A DNA stretch of 13,975 nucleotides from Kiritimatiellales bacterium (GTDB lineage Bacteria > Verrucomicrobiota > Kiritimatiellia > Kiritimatiellales > Pontiellaceae), in NCBI GenBank assembly GCA_013042165.1, contig JABDQT010000030.1:1-13975 (forward strand), given 5' to 3'. Below the pieces are notes generated by a model. The model did not search any database. It was given only the letters and a program-made list of their open reading frames with translations, and was not told where the DNA came from. Made by a program: the position numbers and the translations under genes. Shown here piece after piece: positions 7,500-13,975 of this stretch (within the stretch, counting starts at the first letter, position 1; every line of letters begins with the position of its first letter).

Positions 7500-8774
7500 A
7501 TGTTGAAATACATTCTCAAGCGAACTTTGCAAATGGTGCCTACAGTCGTCGGCGTCGTGTTGCTGACGTTTGTGCTGTTCAATATTGTCCCCAACGATTT
7601 GGCCGCCATCGCGCTGGGCAAGAACGTCACACTTGAAATGCTTGAAGATTTTGATGCCCAGCGCGGATTGAACAAGCCGCTGTTCTTCGGAACAAAAGCC
7701 AAAACCCGCGCCTATGTGGATCAGCGCTTCAGTGAAGGGGCAGGGCGCTGGCGCAACTGGTCGAACGCCGTCTATTCCGCCGAAACCAAAACGGTGGTCA
7801 TCCAATCCGGCTCGGAAATCAATCCGCTCGCGTTCGATCTTGATGATGATCGGAGTTTTGAATGGAAAATCACGTTCCGTGGTAATGGATTTCTTGCGGG
7901 TCAGGAACTTGATTCTGAAGCGTGGAAATCGACCAGCATCCGTTTCCTCGGTGCGGATAAGCAGAGTTTCCAAACCTTGGGAGAAAACCTTGAGATCAAG
8001 GCTCTGCGACTCCGCCGAATTCAGAACAATCCCTTTGATTCGCAACTCATGTTTTATATCAGGCAGCTCGCGCGTGGCGACCTGGGTGATTCGGAATTTT
8101 TCAAGCAACCGGTCGCCAAGCTGCTGGTCGACGGCGTCCTGCCATCGCTGTCGCTTACGGTGCCGATCTTCTTCATTGGTGTGGTGGTTTCCGTCAGTCT
8201 CTCCCTGATCTGTGCCTTTTTCAGGAACCAGTTCATCGACCGTTTTCTCGTTGTGATTGCGGTGGCGCTGATGAGCATCAACTATCTGATCTACATCGTG
8301 GCCGGGCAATATCTGCTCGCCTACAAGCAGGGCTGGTTTCCGGTCTGGGGGTACGAGTCGGCCAAATATCTGGCGTTGCCGGTGCTCATCGGTGTCGTGA
8401 GCGGACTCGGGTCCAATATCCGCTTTTACCGCACCATCATGCTCGACGAGATGTATAAGGATTATGTGCGCACGGCGTTTGCCAAGGGCGTTTCCAAGCC
8501 GCGCGTACTGTTTGTGCATGTGCTCAAGAACGCCATGATTCCGATCATCACCAACGTGGTGATCGCGATCCCGTTCCTCTACACCGGTTCGCTGCTGCTC
8601 GAAAACTTTTTCGGAATCCCGGGGCTCGGATACCTCGGGATCAATGCCATTCTATCGTCCGATATCGATGTGGTGCGCGCCCTCGTACTGATCGGGGCGC
8701 TCTTGTTTGTCGTGGCCAACCTGATTACGGATATTTGTTACGCTGCGGCCGATCCGCGCGTGAAACTGAAGTAG
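7500..8774 (+). CDS. oppB: Peptide-type ABC importer permease, OppB/DppB-like, with large insert
   Basis: One half of the membrane channel for the ligand held by the upstream lipoprotein. The start MLKYILKRTLQMVPTVVGVV is typical of OppB/DppB. From ATG 7500 it has 424 residues against about 306-340 usually. The first span is 11-31; normal family sequence (DFDAQRGLNKPLF) runs to 62; then about 115 residues (63-180) have no counterpart in standard OppB before it resumes with YIRQLARGDLGDS (186-198). Later spans lie near 215-240, 248-275, 288-305, 345-365 and 393-412. The EAA loop that contacts the ATPases is at 322-349 (YVRTAFAKGVSKPRVLFVHVLKN, in part). ATG 7488 is also in frame and overlaps oppA by 8 bases, but has GGGGG directly against it; 7500 fits the family start better. 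Confidence 0.87.
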   Translation: MLKYILKRTLQMVPTVVGVVLLTFVLFNIVPNDLAAIALGKNVTLEMLEDFDAQRGLNKPLFFGTKAKTRAYVDQRFSEGAGRWRNWSNAVYSAETKTVVIQSGSEINPLAFDLDDDRSFEWKITFRGNGFLAGQELDSEAWKSTSIRFLGADKQSFQTLGENLEIKALRLRRIQNNPFDSQLMFYIRQLARGDLGDSEFFKQPVAKLLVDGVLPSLSLTVPIFFIGVVVSVSLSLICAFFRNQFIDRFLVVIAVALMSINYLIYIVAGQYLLAYKQGWFPVWGYESAKYLALPVLIGVVSGLGSNIRFYRTIMLDEMYKDYVRTAFAKGVSKPRVLFVHVLKNAMIPIITNVVIAIPFLYTGSLLLENFFGIPGLGYLGINAILSSDIDVVRALVLIGALLFVVANLITDICYAAADPRVKLK

Positions 8775-8778
8775 AATT

Positions 8779-9663
8779 ATGCCCGTTGAAAAAGGACAGA
8801 GTTTGTGGAGCGATGCCTGGCGGCGGCTGAAGAAGAACCGCCTGGCGATGCTCTGTCTTGGTCTGGTGGTGTTGTTTACCCTGCTGGCGGTCTACGGCGA
8901 AATCGTCTATCAATATCATCATGCCAAGGACATTACCCCGTCGTATCAGATGACGAATCTGGATGTTGCCTACGAGGCACCGAGCACAAGACATTGGATG
9001 GGGACGGACGGGCTCGGCCGCGATGTCATGGCCCGACTGGTGCAGGGCGTGCGTATTGCCTACAAGGTCGGCATCATTACCTCGCTGATTGCGATTCCCA
9101 TCGGCGTGATCCTCGGCTGTCTGGCCGGATTTTTCGGGGGCAGGGTGGATGACTTTATCGTCTGGCTCTATTCCACTTTCGCCTCGATGCCCGGTCTGCT
9201 GTTTATTCTCGCCATCGCCATGGTGGTGCCCGACAACGGGCTTTTGGGAGTCTATCTTGGCATTGGCCTCACGACCTGGGTGGGGCTGTGCCGCCTGGTG
9301 CGCGGCGAGGTGCTCAAGCACAAGGAACAAAACTATGTGCAGGCCGCCAAGGCACTGGGCATCGGTTCCGGCCGGATCATGTTTAAGCATATCCTGCCTA
9401 ATATTCTGCATGTCGTGATTGTCACCTTCACATTGCGCTTCCCGGCGGCGGTCGGCACGGAAGTCATCATGAGCTACCTCGGCATCGGCGTACAGGGCGA
9501 ACCCTCGTGGGGGCTGATGATCGATTCCGCCCGCATGCGCTTGTGGCAGGGCATGTGGTGGGAAATGACGTTTGTTACACTGGCCCTCTTCCTGTTGGTG
9601 CTGGCCTTCAATTTGCTGGGCGATGCCCTGCGCGATGCATTGGATCCACGTTTAAATGACTGA
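8779..9663 (+). CDS. oppC: Peptide-type ABC importer permease, OppC/DppC-like
   Basis: Second half of the permease dimer. The 294-residue length is standard. The N-terminus has the OppC_N pattern SLWSDAWRRLKKNRLAML (9-26), then a first span (about 24-42) and an external segment with HWMGTDGLGRDVMARLVQG (72-90), a hallmark of OppC/DppC. Spans follow near 98-120, 125-150, 155-170, 213-235 and 260-285. The EAA loop, YVQAAKALGIGSGRIMFKH (186-204), contains the conserved glycine that docks into the ATPases. The protein ends DALRDALDPRLND, also family-typical. It begins four bases after oppB stops and overlaps oppD by eight bases, so its translation is probably coupled to both. No insert matches the one in its partner OppB. 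Confidence 0.93.
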   Translation: MPVEKGQSLWSDAWRRLKKNRLAMLCLGLVVLFTLLAVYGEIVYQYHHAKDITPSYQMTNLDVAYEAPSTRHWMGTDGLGRDVMARLVQGVRIAYKVGIITSLIAIPIGVILGCLAGFFGGRVDDFIVWLYSTFASMPGLLFILAIAMVVPDNGLLGVYLGIGLTTWVGLCRLVRGEVLKHKEQNYVQAAKALGIGSGRIMFKHILPNILHVVIVTFTLRFPAAVGTEVIMSYLGIGVQGEPSWGLMIDSARMRLWQGMWWEMTFVTLALFLLVLAFNLLGDALRDALDPRLND

Positions 9664-10453
9664 AGAAGGAAACATATTGGAAGTGCAGGACCTGAGTGTT
9701 CATTTCGGACATGGTGAGGGTTTGGTGAAGGCGGTCGACGAAGTATCGTTTTATGTCGGACGCGGTGAAACAGTGGCGCTGGTCGGCGAGAGCGGCAGCG
9801 GCAAAAGCATCAGCGCCTTGTCGCTCACCCGCTTGGCACCGCGTGCCGCCGTCTATGCCGGCGGACGGGTTCTTTTCAACGGTGTCGATATGCTGGAGCG
9901 TTCCGAGCGCGAGCTGCGCGACATACGCGGGAGTCAGATCTCCTATATTTTCCAGGAGCCCATGGTGTCCTTCAATCCCGTGTTTACGATCGGCTGGCAG
10001 ATCGAAGAGGCCATCCGCTTGCACCGCAAAGGGATTGATGCGGTCGGGGAAGTCGAGCGACTGCTGGATCTGGTTCAGCTGCCCGAGCGGGCGGCCGCGG
10101 CCTATCCGCATCAGATGAGCGGCGGGCAGCTTCAGCGTTGCATGATTGCGATGGCTCTGGCCTGTTCGCCGGAACTCCTTGTGGCCGACGAGCCGACCAC
10201 CGCACTCGACGTGACGGTTCAGCGCGAGATCCTGAACCTGCTGGCCGACCTCAGCCAAAAGGTCAATCTGTCGGTTCTTATGATTACGCATAATTTCGGA
10301 ATTGTGGCCGATCTCGCGAGCCGCGTCTATGTCATGCAACAGGGCAAAATCGTCGAAGAGGGCAGCACCAAGCAGGTGCTGTATGACCCACAGCACGACT
10401 ATACCAAACAGCTGATGGCCGCCGTCCCGCGTCTGCATCCGGTGAAGAGCTAA
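9656..10453 (+). CDS. oppD: Peptide-type ABC importer ATPase, OppD/DppD-like, short form
   Basis: Cytoplasmic ATPase that powers the permease. In 265 residues every ABC motif is intact: Walker A GESGSGKS (44-51, K50), Q-loop YIFQEP (Q100), signature MSGGQLQR (154-161), Walker B LLVADEP (174-180, catalytic E179), D-loop ALD (183-185) and switch H212 in MITHNFG. Family cues such as SFNPVFTIGWQI and HDYTKQLMAAVP (248-259) place it with OppD/DppD. OppD proteins usually run to about 320-335, ending with the oligo_HPY region; here the chain stops about six residues after AAVP, so that extension is missing. NikD is naturally this short, which keeps nickel import open as an alternative. The start overlaps the last eight bases of oppC; the stop shares one base with oppF (TAATG). 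Confidence 0.9.
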   Translation: MTEEGNILEVQDLSVHFGHGEGLVKAVDEVSFYVGRGETVALVGESGSGKSISALSLTRLAPRAAVYAGGRVLFNGVDMLERSERELRDIRGSQISYIFQEPMVSFNPVFTIGWQIEEAIRLHRKGIDAVGEVERLLDLVQLPERAAAAYPHQMSGGQLQRCMIAMALACSPELLVADEPTTALDVTVQREILNLLADLSQKVNLSVLMITHNFGIVADLASRVYVMQQGKIVEEGSTKQVLYDPQHDYTKQLMAAVPRLHPVKS

Positions 10454-11220
10454 TGGAAAATCTACTTACAGTCGAAAAGCTGAACGTGGTCTACGGCAAG
10501 GGCAAAGATTGCGTGCATGCCGTCAAAGACGTGACGTTCCACATTAAGCCGGGAGAGATTTTCGGACTGGTGGGCGAGAGCGGCTGCGGCAAGAGCTCGC
10601 TAGGCAAGGCGATCATCCGCCTGAATGTCCCGACCTCGGGATCGATGGTGTTCAAGGGCGACGATGTTTCCCTGTTAAGCGGGCGGGAGTTAAAGGAATA
10701 CCGGCAGGAAGTGCAGATGGTATTTCAGGATCCCTATGGCTCGCTCTATCCCCGTATGAAGGTCGGCAGTGCAATTATGGATGTATTGGAGGTGCATCGC
10801 ATCGGAGAAAACACATCCGAGCGGCACGCACGGGTGGCTGAACTGTTTGAGGCGGTGGGGCTGGAGCCCGACTGGGCATGGCGCTATCCCCACGAGTTTT
10901 CAGGCGGTCAGCGTCAGCGGATTTGTATTGCCCGCGCGCTTGCGCTGAATCCCGAGTTGCTGGTGGCGGACGAGCCCGTTTCCGCCCTGGATGTGTCCGT
11001 GCAGGCCGAGATCCTGGAACTGCTTGAGGACTTGCGTACGCAACGTCAGCTCGCTTTCCTTTTCGTGAGCCACGACCTTGCAGTGGTGCGGAACATCTGC
11101 GATCGCGTTGCCGTGATGTACAACGGCGAAATTGTTGAGATGGGCGATGTGGTCGATGTGATCGACAACCCGCAACACGAATATACCCGCACACTGCTTG
11201 CCGCCGTTCCGGCTTTTTAG
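10453..11220 (+). CDS. oppF: Peptide-type ABC importer ATPase, OppF/DppF-like, short form
   Basis: Partner ATPase of OppD. In 255 residues it has Walker A GESGCGKS (41-48, K47), Q-loop MVFQDPYGSLYPR (Q92), signature FSGGQRQR (149-156), Walker B LLVADEP (169-175, E174), D-loop ALD (178-180) and H207 in FVSHDLAVV. MVFQDPYGSLYPRM and DEPVSALDVSVQAE are typical of OppF/DppF. Like OppD, it stops right after the HEYTRTLLAAVP block (242-253) and lacks the usual C-terminal tail of about 60 residues. Two intact ATPases indicate a heterodimer with two working sites. It begins at the TAATG junction with oppD and is the last gene of the importer operon. Its stop codon (11218-11220) overlaps the stop of rnc on the other strand, leaving no space for a terminator between them. 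Confidence 0.91.
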   Translation: MENLLTVEKLNVVYGKGKDCVHAVKDVTFHIKPGEIFGLVGESGCGKSSLGKAIIRLNVPTSGSMVFKGDDVSLLSGRELKEYRQEVQMVFQDPYGSLYPRMKVGSAIMDVLEVHRIGENTSERHARVAELFEAVGLEPDWAWRYPHEFSGGQRQRICIARALALNPELLVADEPVSALDVSVQAEILELLEDLRTQRQLAFLFVSHDLAVVRNICDRVAVMYNGEIVEMGDVVDVIDNPQHEYTRTLLAAVPAF

Positions 11221-11912
11221 GCGCCTTCTTCCTTCAGCTCTTCGAGGGCTTCGACAGCGGCCTTGCGTTCCGCCTCACGTTTGCTGCCGGCGGCGGCACT
11301 CCAGACTTTTTCACAGGCCTTGACTTCCACGGTGAACGTGCGGTCGTGCTCGGGGCCGATGGTGTCGACGGTGGTATATATCGGTACGCCATGCCCGCTG
11401 CTCTGGGCATATTCCTGTAACTCGCCCTTCGGATTACTGATGACCGGAGCATCCTTCATTCGCTCCAGTTCGGGCAGGAAAACCTTTTGAAATATCCGGC
11501 GTACGGCTTTATCGCCGCCGTCGATCCACGCTGCACCGATGATGGCCTCAACCGCATCGGCAATGTTGGAAGCGCGCCATGCGCCGCCGTTCAGCTTTTC
11601 TCCATGACCGAGGCGCAAGTATTCGCTGACTCCAATGGTCGCACCGATCAGGGCCAGCTTACGATCCTGCGTGAGACGGCTGCGCAGCTGCGACATGTCG
11701 CCCTCGCGCGCTTGCGGATCACTTTTGTAGAGATAGTCGGCGGCGATCAGGCTGAGCACCGCATCGCCCAGATATTCAAGGCGTTGGTTGTCATCGGTAA
11801 CCGCCTTGTCCTCGTAGCGGAAAGAGGGGTGCGTGACGGCCAGCTCAAGGTGAGCTCTTTTTTTAAAGCGATAGCCGATCGCTTTTTCGAGTTTTCGATA
11901 GTCGGATTTCAT
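11217..11912 (-). CDS. rnc: Ribonuclease III
   Basis: Cuts double-stranded RNA, with roles in rRNA maturation and mRNA turnover. The 231-residue length is standard. The catalytic domain (about 5-150) contains the signature NQRLEYLGDAVL (42-53). Metal and catalytic residues equivalent to E. coli E41, D45, D114 and E117 are E46, D50, D119 and E122. The position equivalent to E. coli E38 is Q43, a conservative change that I believe recurs in PVC-type sequences. A double-stranded RNA-binding domain follows (about 159-227), opening with NPKGELQEYAQ and ending with SKREAERKAAVEAL. The ATG shares one base with the stop of the upstream methyltransferase gene (TAATG) and has no visible ribosome site, so it is probably expressed by coupling. 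It is the last gene of its operon, and its 3' end overlaps oppF by four bases. Confidence 0.96.
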   Translation of the reverse strand: MKSDYRKLEKAIGYRFKKRAHLELAVTHPSFRYEDKAVTDDNQRLEYLGDAVLSLIAADYLYKSDPQAREGDMSQLRSRLTQDRKLALIGATIGVSEYLRLGHGEKLNGGAWRASNIADAVEAIIGAAWIDGGDKAVRRIFQKVFLPELERMKDAPVISNPKGELQEYAQSSGHGVPIYTTVDTIGPEHDRTFTVEVKACEKVWSAAAGSKREAERKAAVEALEELKEEGA

Positions 11913-12796
11913 TAAAACGGTGCCGCAGTTCCGATTTTGGTGTTGATTGCGGCTTCAGCAATGGATCGGCCGTCGATAAGCTTGGGTTGCAGGCGCGGGC
12001 GCCAGTGGCGCCGCCGGCTTTTAACGATCATTTGATGTCCTGGAATGAATTCCATTTTAGAGAAGATCCATAGCAGGGGGTAGGTCGCCGTCGCGAATTG
12101 GTGAAGTTTGCGGAAGCGATAGAGTTCATGCTGGCCTATCTTTTCGCCAACCATCCAGTAGCGGTCGTGCGTGATCTTTTTCTGGATGAATTCGCCGATG
12201 GTCGCGGCGGTTTCCAGCAGGCCGTTTGAATAGACAATGGTTTCGGGTACATCAAATCCATCCTTGAGAATACTGAACAGTTCGCTGGTTTTGTATCCGT
12301 TGCGGCGCGCTCCGCCGGCCACCGGAAGCAATCCGAAAATCCGCCGCAGAAATGCAACAAAACTGACCGGCACACGGCGGGTTTCATGAATGATGACCCA
12401 TCCGTCGTTTTTCAGTACCCGGTGGCACTCATGAATGAACTCGCTGTCGTCGCCGATGCCCTTGAGCGCATCCACAACCACAAGCCGATCGAACGCATGA
12501 TCCTCAAAGGGAAGTTTGCAATTGTCGATCAGCGTGATGGTTTCATTCAGGCTGTAGCTGATGGAATCAGCGGCGGCCTTGGTGGAAACCGCGGTCTTCC
12601 AGCTGCCGCCGAGCGAGCGCAGGCTGGAGCTGATCATGCCGTCGCCGGCGCTGACTTCCAGACAGGATAGATTGGAGGCTGTGCCGATGAGATCGTTGAT
12701 ATGGCGCAGCTTGCACTTGCGCCGCACGGAGCGGGCAAAAAGCTTTTCCTGCCAGAGGCGGACCTCATGGTCCAGATTGTCATCCATTTCTTTCAT
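11912..12796 (-). CDS. Class I SAM-dependent methyltransferase, substrate unknown
   Basis: The 294-residue protein has a Methyltransf_11-like core: motif I CLEVSAGDG (45-53) for AdoMet binding, then LPFEDHAFDRLVVVDALKGIG (95-115) and the post-motif FIHECHRVLKNDGWVIIHE (120-138), all usual in small-molecule and lipid methyltransferases. The strand after motif I reads TAVSTKAA (68-75), without the acidic residue that normally holds the ribose of AdoMet, so cofactor binding may differ or activity may be weak. About 150 residues follow the core, with a hydrophobic stretch at 144-159 and a basic patch KSRRRHWRPR (259-268) suggesting contact with membrane or nucleic acid. I do not recognise the substrate. 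Neighbours mtaB (38 bases upstream) and rnc (one-base overlap) hint at RNA, but the core looks more like lipid or quinone enzymes. Neither ATG 12796 nor the Met at residue 4 has a good ribosome site. Confidence 0.7.
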   Translation of the reverse strand: MKEMDDNLDHEVRLWQEKLFARSVRRKCKLRHINDLIGTASNLSCLEVSAGDGMISSSLRSLGGSWKTAVSTKAAADSISYSLNETITLIDNCKLPFEDHAFDRLVVVDALKGIGDDSEFIHECHRVLKNDGWVIIHETRRVPVSFVAFLRRIFGLLPVAGGARRNGYKTSELFSILKDGFDVPETIVYSNGLLETAATIGEFIQKKITHDRYWMVGEKIGQHELYRFRKLHQFATATYPLLWIFSKMEFIPGHQMIVKSRRRHWRPRLQPKLIDGRSIAEAAINTKIGTAAPF

Positions 12797-12834
12797 GATC
12801 GGGTTCAGGCAATATAGGAGCGTCGGGTGCGGGA

Positions 12835-13975
12835 TTAAAGTCTATTTGCGCCTGAAATACGATCGCTTGAGGCATCCGTACCCGTCAGTTGCACAACCTG
12901 ACCCCGCTCATGCTCGGTGGTCTGGAAATCAACGGGGATATAATGCTCGGAATAACCGGTGGCTGAGCCGTCCTTAACACGTTCCACCAGCACATCGATT
13001 TTACGGTCGATGAACTGGCGGTGATAGTCCAGTGCCATGCGTTGTCCAAGTTCCTGTAGCTTCCGACTGCGCTTCGTGGCTATGGCCCCGTTGATCTGGT
13101 TGCTCATTTTTGCGGCAATGGTTTTCGGGCGCGGCGAATAGGTGAATACATGCATTTGCGAAAAGCCGACTTTTTGGCAGAAGGCATACGACTCTTCAAA
13201 ATAGGTGTCCGTTTCGCCCGGAAAGCCCACGATGACGTCGGTGGTGAAGGCGGGATTGTCCAGTGCTGCGCGGGCGCGCTCAACCGCATTGTAATACTCC
13301 TCCGAATCATATCCCCGCCGCATGGCGTGCAGTACGGCATTCGAACCGGACTGCAGCGAGAGATGCAGGTGCGGCATGATATTCGGAGAAGATGCCCAAA
13401 CCTCGAGCAGCTCGTCGGTCAGCTCGCCGGGATGCAGGCTCGAGAGGCGGATCCGGCCCATGTCTGGGATTTCTGCAAGATGGCGTAACAGTTCCGCGAG
13501 CGATGAATCTCGGCCCCGACCGTATAACCCGACGCTCACTCCGGTGACGACGATCTCACGGTAGCCGGCCTTGGTCAGTTCGGTGGCTTCGCGCACGGCG
13601 TCCTCAATGGCCTTGTCGCGCGGCTCCTTGCGAAGCTGGGGGATGATGCAGAACGAGCAGCCGATATCACACCCATCCTGCACCTTCAGGAATGCGCGGG
13701 TATGCTCGCCGAATCGTGAAATCGTAAAGGTGTCGGTTTCAATGCCATCGACGTTGTGGGAGACGGGCATGGCCAGGGTGTCGAGCTGCTCGGCCAGGCG
13801 CTGCAGCCAGTCGGCGCCGGCGGGGATACGGAATACGGGTTCCTGATCCACTCGGGTGAGTTCATCTTCCGCCGCACAGCCCGTGACGATTACCTGGGCG
13901 AGGGGATTGTCGCGCTGCATTCGCCGAATGGCTTGTCGCGATTTCTGCGTGGCCGCTGCGGTCACACCGCAGGTA
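12835..13975 (-). CDS. mtaB: tRNA methylthiotransferase MtaB, 5' end outside window
   Basis: Radical SAM enzyme predicted to add a methylthio group to N6-threonylcarbamoyladenosine at position 37 of tRNAs reading ANN codons. The frame stays open to the window edge; 379 codons are present, against about 430-450 for the family. The partial N-terminal MTTase domain shows two of its three cluster cysteines: one in TCGVTAAATQKSR at the very edge, one in VTGCAAED. The radical SAM core has C-x3-C-x2-C in DGCDIGCSFCIIPQ, followed by VTGVSVGLYGRG, LSSLHPGEL, HLSLQSGSNAVL, MRRGY and VIVGFPGET. A C-terminal TRAM region contains VLVERVKDGSATGYSEHYIPV. The N-terminal T-C-x-V-T block and the TRAM sequence favour MtaB over MiaB or RimO. 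The internal GTG at 13965 is not a real start. It leads the operon with the methyltransferase and rnc. Confidence 0.85.
   Translation of the reverse strand, partial: TCGVTAAATQKSRQAIRRMQRDNPLAQVIVTGCAAEDELTRVDQEPVFRIPAGADWLQRLAEQLDTLAMPVSHNVDGIETDTFTISRFGEHTRAFLKVQDGCDIGCSFCIIPQLRKEPRDKAIEDAVREATELTKAGYREIVVTGVSVGLYGRGRDSSLAELLRHLAEIPDMGRIRLSSLHPGELTDELLEVWASSPNIMPHLHLSLQSGSNAVLHAMRRGYDSEEYYNAVERARAALDNPAFTTDVIVGFPGETDTYFEESYAFCQKVGFSQMHVFTYSPRPKTIAAKMSNQINGAIATKRSRKLQELGQRMALDYHRQFIDRKIDVLVERVKDGSATGYSEHYIPVDFQTTEHERGQVVQLTGTDASSDRISGANRL

Noticed and set aside
7449..8519. A 356-codon minus-strand open frame opposite oppB
   Set aside because: It spans the end of oppA and most of oppB on the other strand. 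The product is His/Arg/Asp-rich without family resemblance, while the plus strand encodes a clear permease.
9608..10438. A 276-codon minus-strand open frame opposite oppD
   Set aside because: It is antisense to an ABC ATPase with every catalytic motif intact, and it has no recognisable domain.
12835..13965. Calling the radical SAM gene complete from the GTG at 13965
   Set aside because: The frame continues upstream through a conserved Thr-Cys-Gly to the window edge, and the first part of the MTTase domain is missing, so the gene is cut by the edge.

Overview
The window reads as ordinary chromosomal, largely housekeeping DNA from a moderately G+C-rich bacterium that makes phosphatidylethanolamine and exports lipoproteins, so probably a diderm. 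The large insert in the oligopeptide permease, the enlarged substrate-binding protein and the RNase III signature with Gln suggest the PVC group (Verrucomicrobiota/Kiritimatiellota). That placement is an inference from family resemblance and was not tested. I see no rRNA, tRNA, CRISPR array, insertion sequence or phage gene. No gap between genes exceeds about 155 bases.

Layout. (1) Positions 1-2138, minus strand: the first 712 codons of DNA polymerase I (polA), cut by the window edge inside polymerase motif A. (2) 2285-3804, plus strand, divergent from polA: psd and pssA, overlapping by 4 bases, which together make phosphatidylethanolamine from CDP-diacylglycerol and serine. (3) 3841-4284: a small exported DsrE-like protein with a CxxC pair. 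(4) 4441-5599: tpiA and secG, behind a perfect TATAAT box that has an 11-base palindrome beside it. (5) 5618-11220: a complete five-gene peptide-type ABC importer (lipoprotein binding protein, two permeases, two ATPases), with 8-, 8- and 1-base overlaps and one 4-base gap. (6) 11217-13975, minus strand: an operon read as mtaB (5' end outside the window), an unassigned SAM methyltransferase, then rnc, converging on the importer operon with overlapping stop codons.

How they work together: psd/pssA is a compact phospholipid module. tpiA and secG are a glycolysis gene and a secretion gene sharing a transcript. The importer captures an oligopeptide-like ligand at the membrane with a lipoprotein and moves it through a heterodimeric permease powered by two ATPases. 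The minus-strand operon concerns RNA: tRNA methylthiolation (MtaB) and RNA processing (RNase III).

The most interesting signals are these. A near-perfect intrinsic-terminator hairpin (7-bp stem, inner stem, six T) lies inside the signal-peptide codons of the binding-protein gene, placed to act as an attenuator between tpiA-secG and the importer. The first permease carries an extra domain of about 115 residues. Both ATPases lack the usual C-terminal extension of the Opp/Dpp family. An exported CxxC DsrE protein sits beside the lipid genes. The importer and RNase III operons converge with a 4-base overlap of stop codons. I did not find a convincing wholly new system.
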